Source of the DNA: JAGQSZ01 sp049647585
GTDB lineage: Bacteria > Actinomycetota > Acidimicrobiia > Acidimicrobiales > Microtrichaceae
Direction of reading: 5' to 3'
Length of the DNA: 64,000 nt
Assembly: GCA_049647585.1 (NCBI GenBank)
Contig: JBARXY010000011.1
Span: forward strand, 310,001-374,000
Below, piece after piece: positions 51,831-59,842 of this stretch (positions are counted from its first letter, which is position 1; each line of letters starts with the position of its first letter). The notes under the pieces were generated by a model. That model worked only from the letters and a program-made list of their open reading frames with translations. It did no database searches and had not been told where the DNA came from. A program made the position numbers and the translations under genes.

Positions 51831-53208
51831 GGACGTGGGTCAATGCTGCCTCCAAAGTCGGTTGTCTGAACTTGAAGCCCGACTCGAGAAGCCGATCGGT
51901 GCTGACCCGTTGGCTCGCCGAAACAACCTCCCGGGCACCCTCGCGCCCCAACAGGAGTTCGGGACCGAAGCCGGGGATAGGCACGACGGCCGGGCGGCGC
52001 AGCACCCGACCGAGAATCCGCGCATAGTCCGCTGCTGTCACCGGAGTCGGCGCCGCGGCGTTGATCGGGCCGCTGATCGACGGGGTCAGCGCGGCGTGCG
52101 CGAATACCGAAGCGATGTCGTCGATTGAGATCCAACTCAGCCACTGTGAACCGCTGCCGAGTGGCCCGCCGACTCCGAGCTTGAACAGAGGCAGTTGCTT
52201 GGCGAGCGCACCTGCCTGTGGACTCTGCACGATGCCGGTGCGGACATTGACCACGCGGGCTCCCGCTTCGGCGGCCGGCTGTGTCGCAGCCTCCCAGTCC
52301 CTGCACAGCGCCGCCAGAAACCCATCGCCGGGTCCTTCGCCCTCGTCCAGAAGATCGTCCGAGCGATCAAACCCGTAGTATCCGATCGCTGATCCGCAGA
52401 CGAACGCCCGCTGGCGACCGTCGCTGGCCAGGTCTGCGATCGCGTCAGCCAACAGAACCGTGCTGTCGATCCGACTGTCGTACATAGCCGCCTTGTTGGC
52501 CCGATTGAACCGACCGCCGATGGTCCGGCCACCGAGGTGCACCACGACGTCGACCTCGGCGAGAGCGTCACGGTCAATCGTTCCAGCCGCAGGATCCCAG
52601 GTGATTTCCCCCGCGTTCCGAGCTTCTCTACGGACCAGCCGTCGCACATCATGTCCGCCGGTCGAGAGCAGCGCACACAGTTGGGTCCCGATGGTCCCCG
52701 AGGCTCCGGCAACCGCGATGGTGAGGCGGTCTCCCGGGTGGGAGGCGTGGAAGTCGAGGTCGTCGCGAAGCTGTCGGGTCCGGTACTCGAAGGTTCTTGC
52801 CAAGACCTTGTTCACAACGAGTTTCTCGACAACGGACAATCCGGGAACCGGCAACTTGTAGCTCACGTCATCGACGATCCGGGAGGCTGAGCCGGAGTCG
52901 GCTTCGCTGAAACGATGCCGGTGCACCCACGAGCGCATCGGTCCCTTGACCATGACGTCGCTGAAGTAGCGGGGCGGTTCCAGGTCGACGTGCTCGGCGA
53001 CCCACTCGACACCCAACTTGTCGAACGTTCCCGGAACGAACAGTCGCAGGATCGCACGGGATCCGGCCTGGAGACCATTTGACGGTTCGGACAGGACACG
53101 GCCACTCCATTGGGGCCAGAGGCGGATGAGCGCCCCCTGACGCTCGTGCCAGGCGAACACATCTGACAAGGGATGGTTGATCAGTTCGTCCGAGGTGAAA
53201 CTTCCCAC
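51820..53208 (-). CDS. TIGR01777 family epimerase with N-terminal SRPBCC domain
   Basis: 462 aa. Residues 1-155 form a START/SRPBCC-like ligand domain (LSDVFAWHERQGALIRLWPQW, YFSDVMVKGPMRSWVHRHRF). Residues 162-462 form a NAD-dependent SDR-like epimerase (IAVAGASGTIGTQLCALLSTGGHDVRRLVRR; core GASGTIG), with VVHLGGRTIGGRF, VCGSAIGYYG and the PLFKLGVGGPLGSGSQWLSWI stretch of the TIGR01777/SulA-like family (core GGPLGSGSQW). Function unassigned; sugar nucleotide or lipid substrates have been proposed. The 3' end runs into the 12-bp minisatellite. Confidence 0.9.
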   Translation of the reverse strand: MGSFTSDELINHPLSDVFAWHERQGALIRLWPQWSGRVLSEPSNGLQAGSRAILRLFVPGTFDKLGVEWVAEHVDLEPPRYFSDVMVKGPMRSWVHRHRFSEADSGSASRIVDDVSYKLPVPGLSVVEKLVVNKVLARTFEYRTRQLRDDLDFHASHPGDRLTIAVAGASGTIGTQLCALLSTGGHDVRRLVRREARNAGEITWDPAAGTIDRDALAEVDVVVHLGGRTIGGRFNRANKAAMYDSRIDSTVLLADAIADLASDGRQRAFVCGSAIGYYGFDRSDDLLDEGEGPGDGFLAALCRDWEAATQPAAEAGARVVNVRTGIVQSPQAGALAKQLPLFKLGVGGPLGSGSQWLSWISIDDIASVFAHAALTPSISGPINAAAPTPVTAADYARILGRVLRRPAVVPIPGFGPELLLGREGAREVVSASQRVSTDRLLESGFKFRQPTLEAALTHVLGR

Positions 53209-53265
53209 CAGAGCACCCTACCTATTCGCCAAGAGAGGTTTACCGTCAGTGCCGCGGCCTGACGC

Positions 53266-54627
53266 TCAGTGCGATTCGGTGCTGTCACCGTCGCCGAGTC
53301 GCAACTCATCGTGATCGGCGTCGTACTCGTAGAGCTCTGAGTAGCGACCCCAGTCGATGGCGGTATCCAGCTGCGCTTCGACCTCGGCATCGTTGAAATG
53401 CCCCCGTAGAACGTCGCGGTAGAAGCCCTGGCGAAGTACTCCCGTGTTGGTTCTGGTCAGCCCATTCAGAATTACCCCCACAAGTGGGGCGTTGCGCTTG
53501 ACCGCAGTCGCGAAGATCTCCTTCGAAGCCTGGATATTGGCGCCCGCGAAAGTGACACCGGCAGCGGTCAACGCGATACTCCCATCCTCGACCTCTGCAA
53601 AATCGAGCATCTCCAGCGCATCGATCAGAGGCAAGAAATCATCGACCTCCAATCCCAGATCATCCGCGACCTCGGCGACGGTGCAGGTTCCTAGGTCTGC
53701 GAGGATCTCCGCCAAGCCCGAGAGCCCGTCGACCGACGCGAGGGGCAGGGGCGCGCTAACCGGTGTGCGACGTGTGTCAGGCGTTTCGTCGGAGGCAGTT
53801 CGTTCTATGACCTCCACGACGTCTCGTCCCGTCATGATTCGGTAGAGATGATTGACCATTACCTCGAACTCGATGGTGCGACGGTCCCGCGGGCGCGGAA
53901 GGTCGACTGTGAGACTCGCCTTGATCCGTCCGGGGTTCGATCCGAGCACGACGATCCTGTCGGCCAGCAGGACAGCCTCTTCGATGTTGTGGGTGACCAT
54001 GACGATCGCCTGGATCGAGATGTCAGTGCGGTCCCAGATCTCGAGTAGTTCTCCGCGCAAGTTCTCGGCAGTGAGGACATCAAGCGCGCTGAATGGCTCA
54101 TCCATCAGCAACACCTCTGGATCGGTGACGATGGCTCGGGCGAAGCCGACCCGCTGTCGCATACCGCCCGACAGCTCTTTGGGATAGGCGGACTCAAAGC
54201 CGTCGAGTCCGATCAGGTCTATTGCGATCAGCGCCCGTCTGGCAGCCTCTTCCCTGGCCACTCCTTGAGCCTGCAATCCCAGTTCGACGTTCTGTTGAAC
54301 TGTTTCCCACGGGAGCAGGGCGAACGACTGGAAGACCATCGAGGTACCCGGATTGGTACCCACAAGCGGCTTCCCACGCTGCTCGATCCACCCATCGCTC
54401 GGCGGAATCAGGCCTGCGAAGAGGCGCAACAGAGTGGATTTACCGCTTCCAGACTTGCCGAGAAGCGCGACGATCTCTCCAGCACGCACCTCGAAGTCGA
54501 TCCCGTCCAACACGGGATGCGGACCATCAGGGGAGTCGAAACTCTTCTTCACGTCCCGGGCTGCAAGAAGAACTGTTCGATCGTCGCGGTCGACGTTTCG
54601 TTGGCTCGGTCCATTCATGGCTGACAC
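53266..54627 (-). CDS. Nitrate/sulfonate-type ABC transporter ATPase with C-terminal AAA-associated domain
   Basis: 453 aa. The ATPase at 15-260 has Walker A LLGKSGSGKST, signature LSGGMRQRVGFA, Walker B LLMDEPFSALD and switch His in MVTHNIEEAV, as in SsuB/TauB/NrtD. The C-terminal ~150 residues (LAEILADLGTCTVAEVADDLGLEVDDFLPLIDALEMLDFAEVEDG; core DLGLEVDDFLPLIDALEML) match the PF09821 AAA-associated domain, winged-helix-like and probably regulatory. It lies 10 bp after the fused permease. No substrate-binding protein gene is nearby, so the substrate is open. Confidence 0.92.
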   Translation of the reverse strand: MSAMNGPSQRNVDRDDRTVLLAARDVKKSFDSPDGPHPVLDGIDFEVRAGEIVALLGKSGSGKSTLLRLFAGLIPPSDGWIEQRGKPLVGTNPGTSMVFQSFALLPWETVQQNVELGLQAQGVAREEAARRALIAIDLIGLDGFESAYPKELSGGMRQRVGFARAIVTDPEVLLMDEPFSALDVLTAENLRGELLEIWDRTDISIQAIVMVTHNIEEAVLLADRIVVLGSNPGRIKASLTVDLPRPRDRRTIEFEVMVNHLYRIMTGRDVVEVIERTASDETPDTRRTPVSAPLPLASVDGLSGLAEILADLGTCTVAEVADDLGLEVDDFLPLIDALEMLDFAEVEDGSIALTAAGVTFAGANIQASKEIFATAVKRNAPLVGVILNGLTRTNTGVLRQGFYRDVLRGHFNDAEVEAQLDTAIDWGRYSELYEYDADHDELRLGDGDSTESH

Positions 54628-54637
54628 TCCGCGTTCT

Positions 54638-56395
54638 TCATAGTGAGAATCGTCTTTCGGCGAGCCGGTAGAGCCGTTGCCAGAACAATCGGTTGAGCGC
54701 GACGACGTAAAGGCTCATCACGCTCACACCGGCAAGGGTCTGTTGCATGTTGCCTACTTCTGTCGCGTGTGCGATGTATGCGCCAAGTCCTGTTGCTGTG
54801 AGCGTCGTCCCGCCGTAGGTGACTATCTCGGCCACGATCGAGGCGTTCCAGGCGCCGCCCGAGGCAGTGATTCCACCGGTCACGTAGTACGGAAAGATCC
54901 CCGGCAGAATCAGGTGTCTCCAGCGCAGCCAGCCGGTCACGCCCAGGTCGTCCATGGCCTCTCGCAGATCGGAGGGGATGGCCATGGCACCTGCGATTGT
55001 GTTGAACAGGATGTACCACTGCGCACCCAGGCTCATCAGAACCACTCCGCCGACGTCCAATCCGAGGCCGGTGTGAATGAACACATAGGTTGCGAACGGG
55101 AAGAGAAAGTTCGCCGGGAAACTTGCCAGGATCTGGACGATCGGCTGGGCAATCCGTCCGAGCTTCGGGTTCATTCCGATCCGCACCCCGATCGGAATCC
55201 AGACAAGCGTCGCTCCTATGACCAGCACGACGACACGCGCCAGGGTCACTGCCCCCTGCCACAGAGGTGTCCAGAAGATCGCGGGGCCGTCCACGACAGT
55301 GATGAACCGGTAGAGGCTCCATGTCCCCCACCCCACCAGAGCGCTCATGACCACGGCGAAGACAACATCGCCCGTCCTCCGACCGTCGCCGGGTTCACCC
55401 AACTGGACCTCGTCTACGCCGAAAAGGCGATCTCCGATGCGGTTGACCGGAATCGCAACCCGCCGACGTAGCCGACCCAGGACCCTGGGCCAGCTGGAGC
55501 TTCGTAGCAGGTTCAGCACCATCGACCGGGAAATCTCGTCGGACTCGGACAGCTCGTTCTTGAACTTCTCGGACCACGCCACGAGTGGGCTCCAGAAGAG
55601 GAAGTTGACTCCGACGACCATGATCACCATCGCCAGGACCGCCAGGGCGACCTGGCCGAGTGAACCCGCTGCGATCGCCGCACCCGCATACGCTCCAACC
55701 CCTGGCAGCGAATATTTTCGGTTCAGGACCGTTATTGCCTCTGACGCCACCAGGAAGAACCAGCCTCCTCCCATCGACATCATCCCGTTCCAGACCAGGC
55801 CGATCGTCCCGTTGGGAACCTCGATCCGCCAGAACCTCTGCCAACGGCTGAGCCGCATGACCCTGGACAACGCATCGAGGTCCTGAGGAAGCGTTATCAG
55901 CGAATGGTAGAAGCTGAAGGTCAGATTCCATACCTGGGAGGTGAAGATTGCGAATACCGACGCCATCTCGAGTCCCAACAGCGAACCGGGGGCGAGTGCT
56001 ATGAACGCCGTGACGGTTATAGACAAGAACCCCAGGACGGGAACCGACTGCAGGATGTCGAGAGCCGGGATCAGGACCTTCTCGGCCCGGCGGCTCTTTG
56101 CCGCCACCGACGCATAGACGAACGTGAAGAGGAACGATGCACCCAGCGCGACGAACATTCGCAGCAGGCTGCGCGCCGCGTAGTAGGGCAAGTTGGCAGG
56201 GTCGGTGCTGATTCCGCGGTTCTCGGCCGCGGTGAACGACACCGTCGTCCCTTGGCCCACTTTGGCCACCAGGTAGAGGCCTACGAGAACGGCCAGCGCG
56301 ACCATGACATCGACCAGAGATATCTGCTGAAGCCTGGACGATCTCGCGGAAAGGACCGAGCTGAATCCGGGCCTTCGACGATCTGACACAAACAC
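54638..56395 (-). CDS. ABC transporter permease, two fused permease domains
   Basis: 585 aa with two SsuC/TauC-like permease halves of about five to six helices each. The EAA loops are PQDLDALSRVMRLSRWQRFWRIEVPN in half 1 (core ALSRVMRLSRW) and SDLREAMDDLGVTGWLRWRHLILPG in half 2 (core REAMDDLGVTGW). The two halves in one chain pair with the single ATPase encoded downstream. Membrane. The 205-bp spacer upstream holds a short Cys-containing open frame with a strong ribosome binding site at 56448-56522. Confidence 0.92.
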   Translation of the reverse strand: MFVSDRRRPGFSSVLSARSSRLQQISLVDVMVALAVLVGLYLVAKVGQGTTVSFTAAENRGISTDPANLPYYAARSLLRMFVALGASFLFTFVYASVAAKSRRAEKVLIPALDILQSVPVLGFLSITVTAFIALAPGSLLGLEMASVFAIFTSQVWNLTFSFYHSLITLPQDLDALSRVMRLSRWQRFWRIEVPNGTIGLVWNGMMSMGGGWFFLVASEAITVLNRKYSLPGVGAYAGAAIAAGSLGQVALAVLAMVIMVVGVNFLFWSPLVAWSEKFKNELSESDEISRSMVLNLLRSSSWPRVLGRLRRRVAIPVNRIGDRLFGVDEVQLGEPGDGRRTGDVVFAVVMSALVGWGTWSLYRFITVVDGPAIFWTPLWQGAVTLARVVVLVIGATLVWIPIGVRIGMNPKLGRIAQPIVQILASFPANFLFPFATYVFIHTGLGLDVGGVVLMSLGAQWYILFNTIAGAMAIPSDLREAMDDLGVTGWLRWRHLILPGIFPYYVTGGITASGGAWNASIVAEIVTYGGTTLTATGLGAYIAHATEVGNMQQTLAGVSVMSLYVVALNRLFWQRLYRLAERRFSL

Positions 56396-56447
56396 CTCCT
56401 CTGGCAGCGACGATTCATCGTGCTCGCAGGGCGGCGACGTCAGTCGG

Positions 56448-56522
56448 TCAGGCGAACGACATGCTGCCGATCAGCAGCGAGCAGAAACTCCAACAAGATC
56501 GACTCGAACCGTCGTCAGACAT
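56448..56522 (-). CDS. Putative 24-aa leader peptide upstream of the ABC operon
   Basis: MSDDGSSRSCWSFCSLLIGS followed by MSFA and TGA. A strong Shine-Dalgarno GGAGGTGAG precedes the ATG by 5 nt. It lies 52 bp upstream of the permease gene on the same strand. It is Ser-rich with two Cys codons. It is too short for the usual gene callers and has no family I recognise. It could be a regulatory upstream open reading frame (attenuation by amino-acid supply) or a chance frame; the ribosome binding site is the main support. Confidence 0.5.
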   Translation of the reverse strand: MSDDGSSRSCWSFCSLLIGSMSFA

Positions 56523-56600
56523 TCCACTCACCTCCTCGGCAGACTGCTTCCCTGATCTGGAAGCCGACCGAGTGTAGTCAGGGGGGAATAGTTTGGCCCC

Positions 56601-57437
56601 ATGGATCCAAGTGAGTACTGGAACAAGAGGGCCCAGGCCTGGGCCAAGCGAATGGACGACCACGCCAACCTTCCCGACCTGTACGGCTCGGCCGCCATCA
56701 CGGCTTTGGACGTTCGTCCAGGCGAGAAGGTTCTGGACATCGGTTGCGGCCAGGGAATCACGTCGGTCGACCTGGCCGAACGCGTCGGGCCGACCGGTCA
56801 TGTCGTTGGCGTGGACATCTCTCAGGCCATGATCGACGGTGCAGTGTCCAGACTGGCCGGGCAGTCACGTGCGGTCGAGTTCCGGGTTGGCGATGCTGCC
56901 ATCGAATCCTTCGAGGACACTTTCGATGCGGTTTTCTCCCGCTTCGGAGTGATGTTCTTCCCCAACCCGGACGACGCCTTCGGGAACATCTCGTCCGTGC
57001 TGAGACGCGGCGGTCGATTGGCGTGGGTTGTGTGGGGTCCCCTCAGCGCCAATCCATGGGCGACGGTCCCGACCATCGCTGCAGCCCAGGTGCTCGGATT
57101 CGAGCTTGAGCGTCCCGAGCCCGGCTCGCCCGGCCCATTCTCCCTGGGCGACACGGACCAACTGACAGCCATGCTCACAACAGCAGGGTTTGGCGACGTG
57201 GCCTTCAGCGACATCACCCAACCTCGAAAGTTCCCGCCCGAGTCGGCGTTGGAAGAACTCGCGACATGGTTGACGATCGGGACTACCGGAGATGCCTTCT
57301 CGGCTGCCGATCCTGGCCTACAGCTGCGCGCCAGCGAGGCTGCGCTCGCGGCCATCGAGCCGTACCGCGAGGCCGACGGGACCAGCGGCTGGGCGCTCCC
57401 CGCGCTCGCAAGGGTGGTGACTGCCACCAAGCTCTGA
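56601..57437 (+). CDS. Class I SAM-dependent methyltransferase
   Basis: 278 aa. SAM motif I VLDIGCGQGIT at about 46-56, GVDISQAMI with the ribose-binding acid, SRFGVMFFPNPDDAFGNIS and RRGGRLAWVVWG. YWNKRAQAWAKRMDDHANLPDLY at the N-terminus is typical of the UbiE/Coq5-like family found in actinobacteria (core YWNKRAQAWA). It is divergent from the ABC operon. Paralogue of the enzyme at 40140, with the same PGSPGPFSL motif. Acceptor unknown. Confidence 0.9.
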   Translation: MDPSEYWNKRAQAWAKRMDDHANLPDLYGSAAITALDVRPGEKVLDIGCGQGITSVDLAERVGPTGHVVGVDISQAMIDGAVSRLAGQSRAVEFRVGDAAIESFEDTFDAVFSRFGVMFFPNPDDAFGNISSVLRRGGRLAWVVWGPLSANPWATVPTIAAAQVLGFELERPEPGSPGPFSLGDTDQLTAMLTTAGFGDVAFSDITQPRKFPPESALEELATWLTIGTTGDAFSAADPGLQLRASEAALAAIEPYREADGTSGWALPALARVVTATKL

Positions 57438-57497
57438 TCCTCCAGGCTCGGATCGTCCAGGCTCTGATCACCCCCGGTTTCTGAACGCCCCGGGATG

Positions 57498-58880
57498 TCA
57501 GGTGCCTGCCGACTCCTGCACCTGCCATGCAGCGAAACCGCCGAGCAGGTCCGAAACGTCAGCGAATCCGTGTGCGCGCAACAAGCTCGCCGCCATTGAC
57601 GAGCGGTAGCCGCCGGCGCAGTAGATGACGGTTGGCACGTCTGTGTCCAACTCGGAGAGCCTCTCGGGAAGCTGGGCGACAGGGATGTTGAAGGATCCGG
57701 GGATCGACCCGAGCGCGACCTCGCCACGATTCCGCACGTCCACGACCGCAAGCTCCGGCAGGTCCCTTCGATGCGAATTCAGCTGCGCCGCAGTCAGGCG
57801 CGAGGACCGCTCCACCAGTTCAGGATTCTCGATGAACGCCGAGTGGGGACCGTCCAGCTCGCCCACGACCTGGTCGAAGCCGATACGAGCGAGACGAACC
57901 TTTGCCTCATGCCCCTGACCTGTCGACGCGACAACCACGATCGGCACACCCTGTGGGATCAGCGATCCGGCGAACTCGGCGTAGCGCCCAGCGAGTCCGA
58001 CATTGATCGAGCCCTTCAGATGGCCGGCGGCGAACTCCATCGGGTCACGGGTGTCTACGACGATCGCACCCTTCTTCTGCAGTTCGGCGACCTCGGCTAG
58101 AGTGAGCGACGCCGCCTGTTCCGACTCCTCGAGCAGAGCACGGTTCTGTCGATTGAGGGCTGCGTCATATGAGAAATAGGCGGGTGCATCGGACTGGCCC
58201 TCGGTGACCGCGGCCACGAACTCGTCAGCAGTGGCGAATGCGAGTGCGTAGTTGGTCTGTTTCTGGTCACCGATGGTCGAACTGGTCTCGGTCGAGATGT
58301 TCTTCCCGCATGCCGAGCCCGCACCGTGGGCCGGAAAGACCCGGGTCGCATCAGGCAGGGTCAGGAGCTTGTCGTGGAGTGAGGCGTACAGATCGACGGC
58401 CAACTCCTGGGCGGTGACTCCGAATGACGCCAGCAGGTCGGGACGGCCGACATCGCCTATGAAAAGCGTGTCACCACTGAGCACCCCGTAGGGAACCTCG
58501 TCATCGGCATGTTCGTAGACGACGATGCTGATCGATTCGGGAGTGTGACCGGGTGTCGCCAGAACCTCGAGGGTGACCTCACCGAGCGAGATGCGTTCAC
58601 CGTCGTGAAGCTCCCGAATCGGAAACTCGGCCTGGGCACCTGCTCCGAAGCCGATCTCGGCTCCCGTTGCGTCGGCGAGTTCGAGGTGACCGGACAGGAA
58701 GTCGGCATGGAAGTGGGTCTCGATGATCAGCTCGATCTTCAGCCCGGCCTGTTCGGCGTCCTGGAGATATTCGGAGACATCGCGACGGGGGTCTACGACC
58801 ACAGCACGTCCGGAGGATTCGTCTCCCACCAGGTACGAAGCCTGGGATAGGCAGTCGAGGTAGTACTGGGTGAAGATCAT
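57498..58880 (-). CDS. Persulfide dioxygenase-like MBL hydrolase fused to rhodanese domains
   Basis: 460 aa. The N-terminal metallo-beta-lactamase domain (1-245) is of ETHE1/BlhA type: metal ligands His56, His58, Asp60 and His65 in THFHADFLSGH, then LATPGHTPESI, SGDTLFIGDVGRPDL and VFPAHGAGSACG. It is followed by two rhodanese domains (about 265-355 and 365-460). Only the second keeps the active-site Cys (IYCAGGYRSS); the first has VASTGQGHE there. It oxidises glutathione- or other low-molecular-weight persulfides to sulfite. ATG 58880 is preceded by GAGGGAG; the frame is open to 59093. Confidence 0.93.
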   Translation of the reverse strand: MIFTQYYLDCLSQASYLVGDESSGRAVVVDPRRDVSEYLQDAEQAGLKIELIIETHFHADFLSGHLELADATGAEIGFGAGAQAEFPIRELHDGERISLGEVTLEVLATPGHTPESISIVVYEHADDEVPYGVLSGDTLFIGDVGRPDLLASFGVTAQELAVDLYASLHDKLLTLPDATRVFPAHGAGSACGKNISTETSSTIGDQKQTNYALAFATADEFVAAVTEGQSDAPAYFSYDAALNRQNRALLEESEQAASLTLAEVAELQKKGAIVVDTRDPMEFAAGHLKGSINVGLAGRYAEFAGSLIPQGVPIVVVASTGQGHEAKVRLARIGFDQVVGELDGPHSAFIENPELVERSSRLTAAQLNSHRRDLPELAVVDVRNRGEVALGSIPGSFNIPVAQLPERLSELDTDVPTVIYCAGGYRSSMAASLLRAHGFADVSDLLGGFAAWQVQESAGT

Positions 58881-59154
58881 TTGGCTCCCTCGATCCGTCA
58901 GTGCCTGCGTTCGGCCTCTGCGCGCGATCAAGTATTCCACGGGGTCATCGTCGAATTCCGTCGCTGGATAGCTATAGAGGCCGCGGTAATCGAGCGTGAC
59001 CTGTTGGAAACGCTCGAATGGTTGCGCAGCTATGACTTGGATGCTGACGTAGGCGAGGCCGCGGCAAGATTCGCGCTCGCCGAAGTCAGCCACTCAGATC
59101 CGCTTATTAGCACCAAGGCTCCAGCTGCGGATCCGTTGGGACTGAGCCAGCACT
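58881..59154. other. 274-bp spacer, no recognisable gene
   Basis: Between the persulfide dioxygenase (leftward) and the Fic-like gene (rightward). A 93-codon frame 58881-59162 (+) is open and contains IERDLLETLEWLRSYDLDADVG, but it starts at the edge of the dioxygenase start site and shows no family resemblance. It may be a promoter region only. Confidence 0.4.
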
Positions 59155-59790
59155 TTGTGTGAACCATGGAATGAAGACGACCCGGCCGATCTCGATGAGA
59201 TTGCCAGACGTTTGAAATCCCTCGTACGAGAACTTGCGGAAAACCGCCTGACTCGAAGTGCTCCGACCGTCGCCATGGCATGCGACTGGCATGCGACCAT
59301 CCATTCCGGGCTGAATCTGCCCGACTCGTACTACGCAGGGAACATTCGCGACTCCGACCCCAAGTACCCCTGCCTCATCGGATACGAGGTGGTGGTGGCA
59401 CAAGCAGCGGGTGTGGCCTCCGCAGAAGTGCCGGACGCTCTCACCCGTTTCGAACGCCAGCTCCAGGCGGCCATCGCAGACGCTGACAGTCAAGTCGCTC
59501 TTGGATCCGCGCCCACCGACCCTGCGACTCTTCAGAGCATCGTTCAACTCGCCGCGACAATCCATGGTGAGTGGGTCCGGATCCAGCCGTTTGCGAATGC
59601 CAACGGTAGAACTGCCCGCATATGGGCCAACTGGTGCGCTCTACGGTTTGGGCTACCCCCGTTCGTGAGGCTCCGACCCCGACCAACTCAGCCCAGTTAC
59701 GGGACCGCTGCCATGGCATCCATGCTCGGCGACCACGGCCCAATGGGCCGAGTCTTCCTCGACATGCTTCACACGTATCACCATCCGTGA
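59155..59790 (+). CDS. Fic/DOC family protein with a degenerate catalytic motif
   Basis: 211 aa, helical Fic fold. IHGEWVRIQPFANANGRTARIWANW aligns with the Fic core HPFxxGNGRTAR, but reads QPFANANGRTAR: catalytic His is Gln, the metal-binding acid is Asn and one Gly is Ala. Fic enzymes transfer AMP to proteins, and without the His adenylylation should be lost or very weak. The N-terminal part (CEPWNEDDPADLDEIARRL) resembles the start of actinobacterial Fic proteins, so the TTG start at 59155 may be right or slightly upstream. No antitoxin gene is adjacent. Confidence 0.75.
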   Translation: MCEPWNEDDPADLDEIARRLKSLVRELAENRLTRSAPTVAMACDWHATIHSGLNLPDSYYAGNIRDSDPKYPCLIGYEVVVAQAAGVASAEVPDALTRFERQLQAAIADADSQVALGSAPTDPATLQSIVQLAATIHGEWVRIQPFANANGRTARIWANWCALRFGLPPFVRLRPRPTQPSYGTAAMASMLGDHGPMGRVFLDMLHTYHHP

Positions 59791-59842
59791 ATCGCAATCA
59801 CCACAAGTGACCTGATCTGAAGGGCACGGATAGAGTTCCGCG

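Noticed and set aside
51647..52306. 219-codon frame with QPSQPPSQPPS repeats
   Set aside because: Out-of-frame shadow of the epimerase and of the 12-bp minisatellite.
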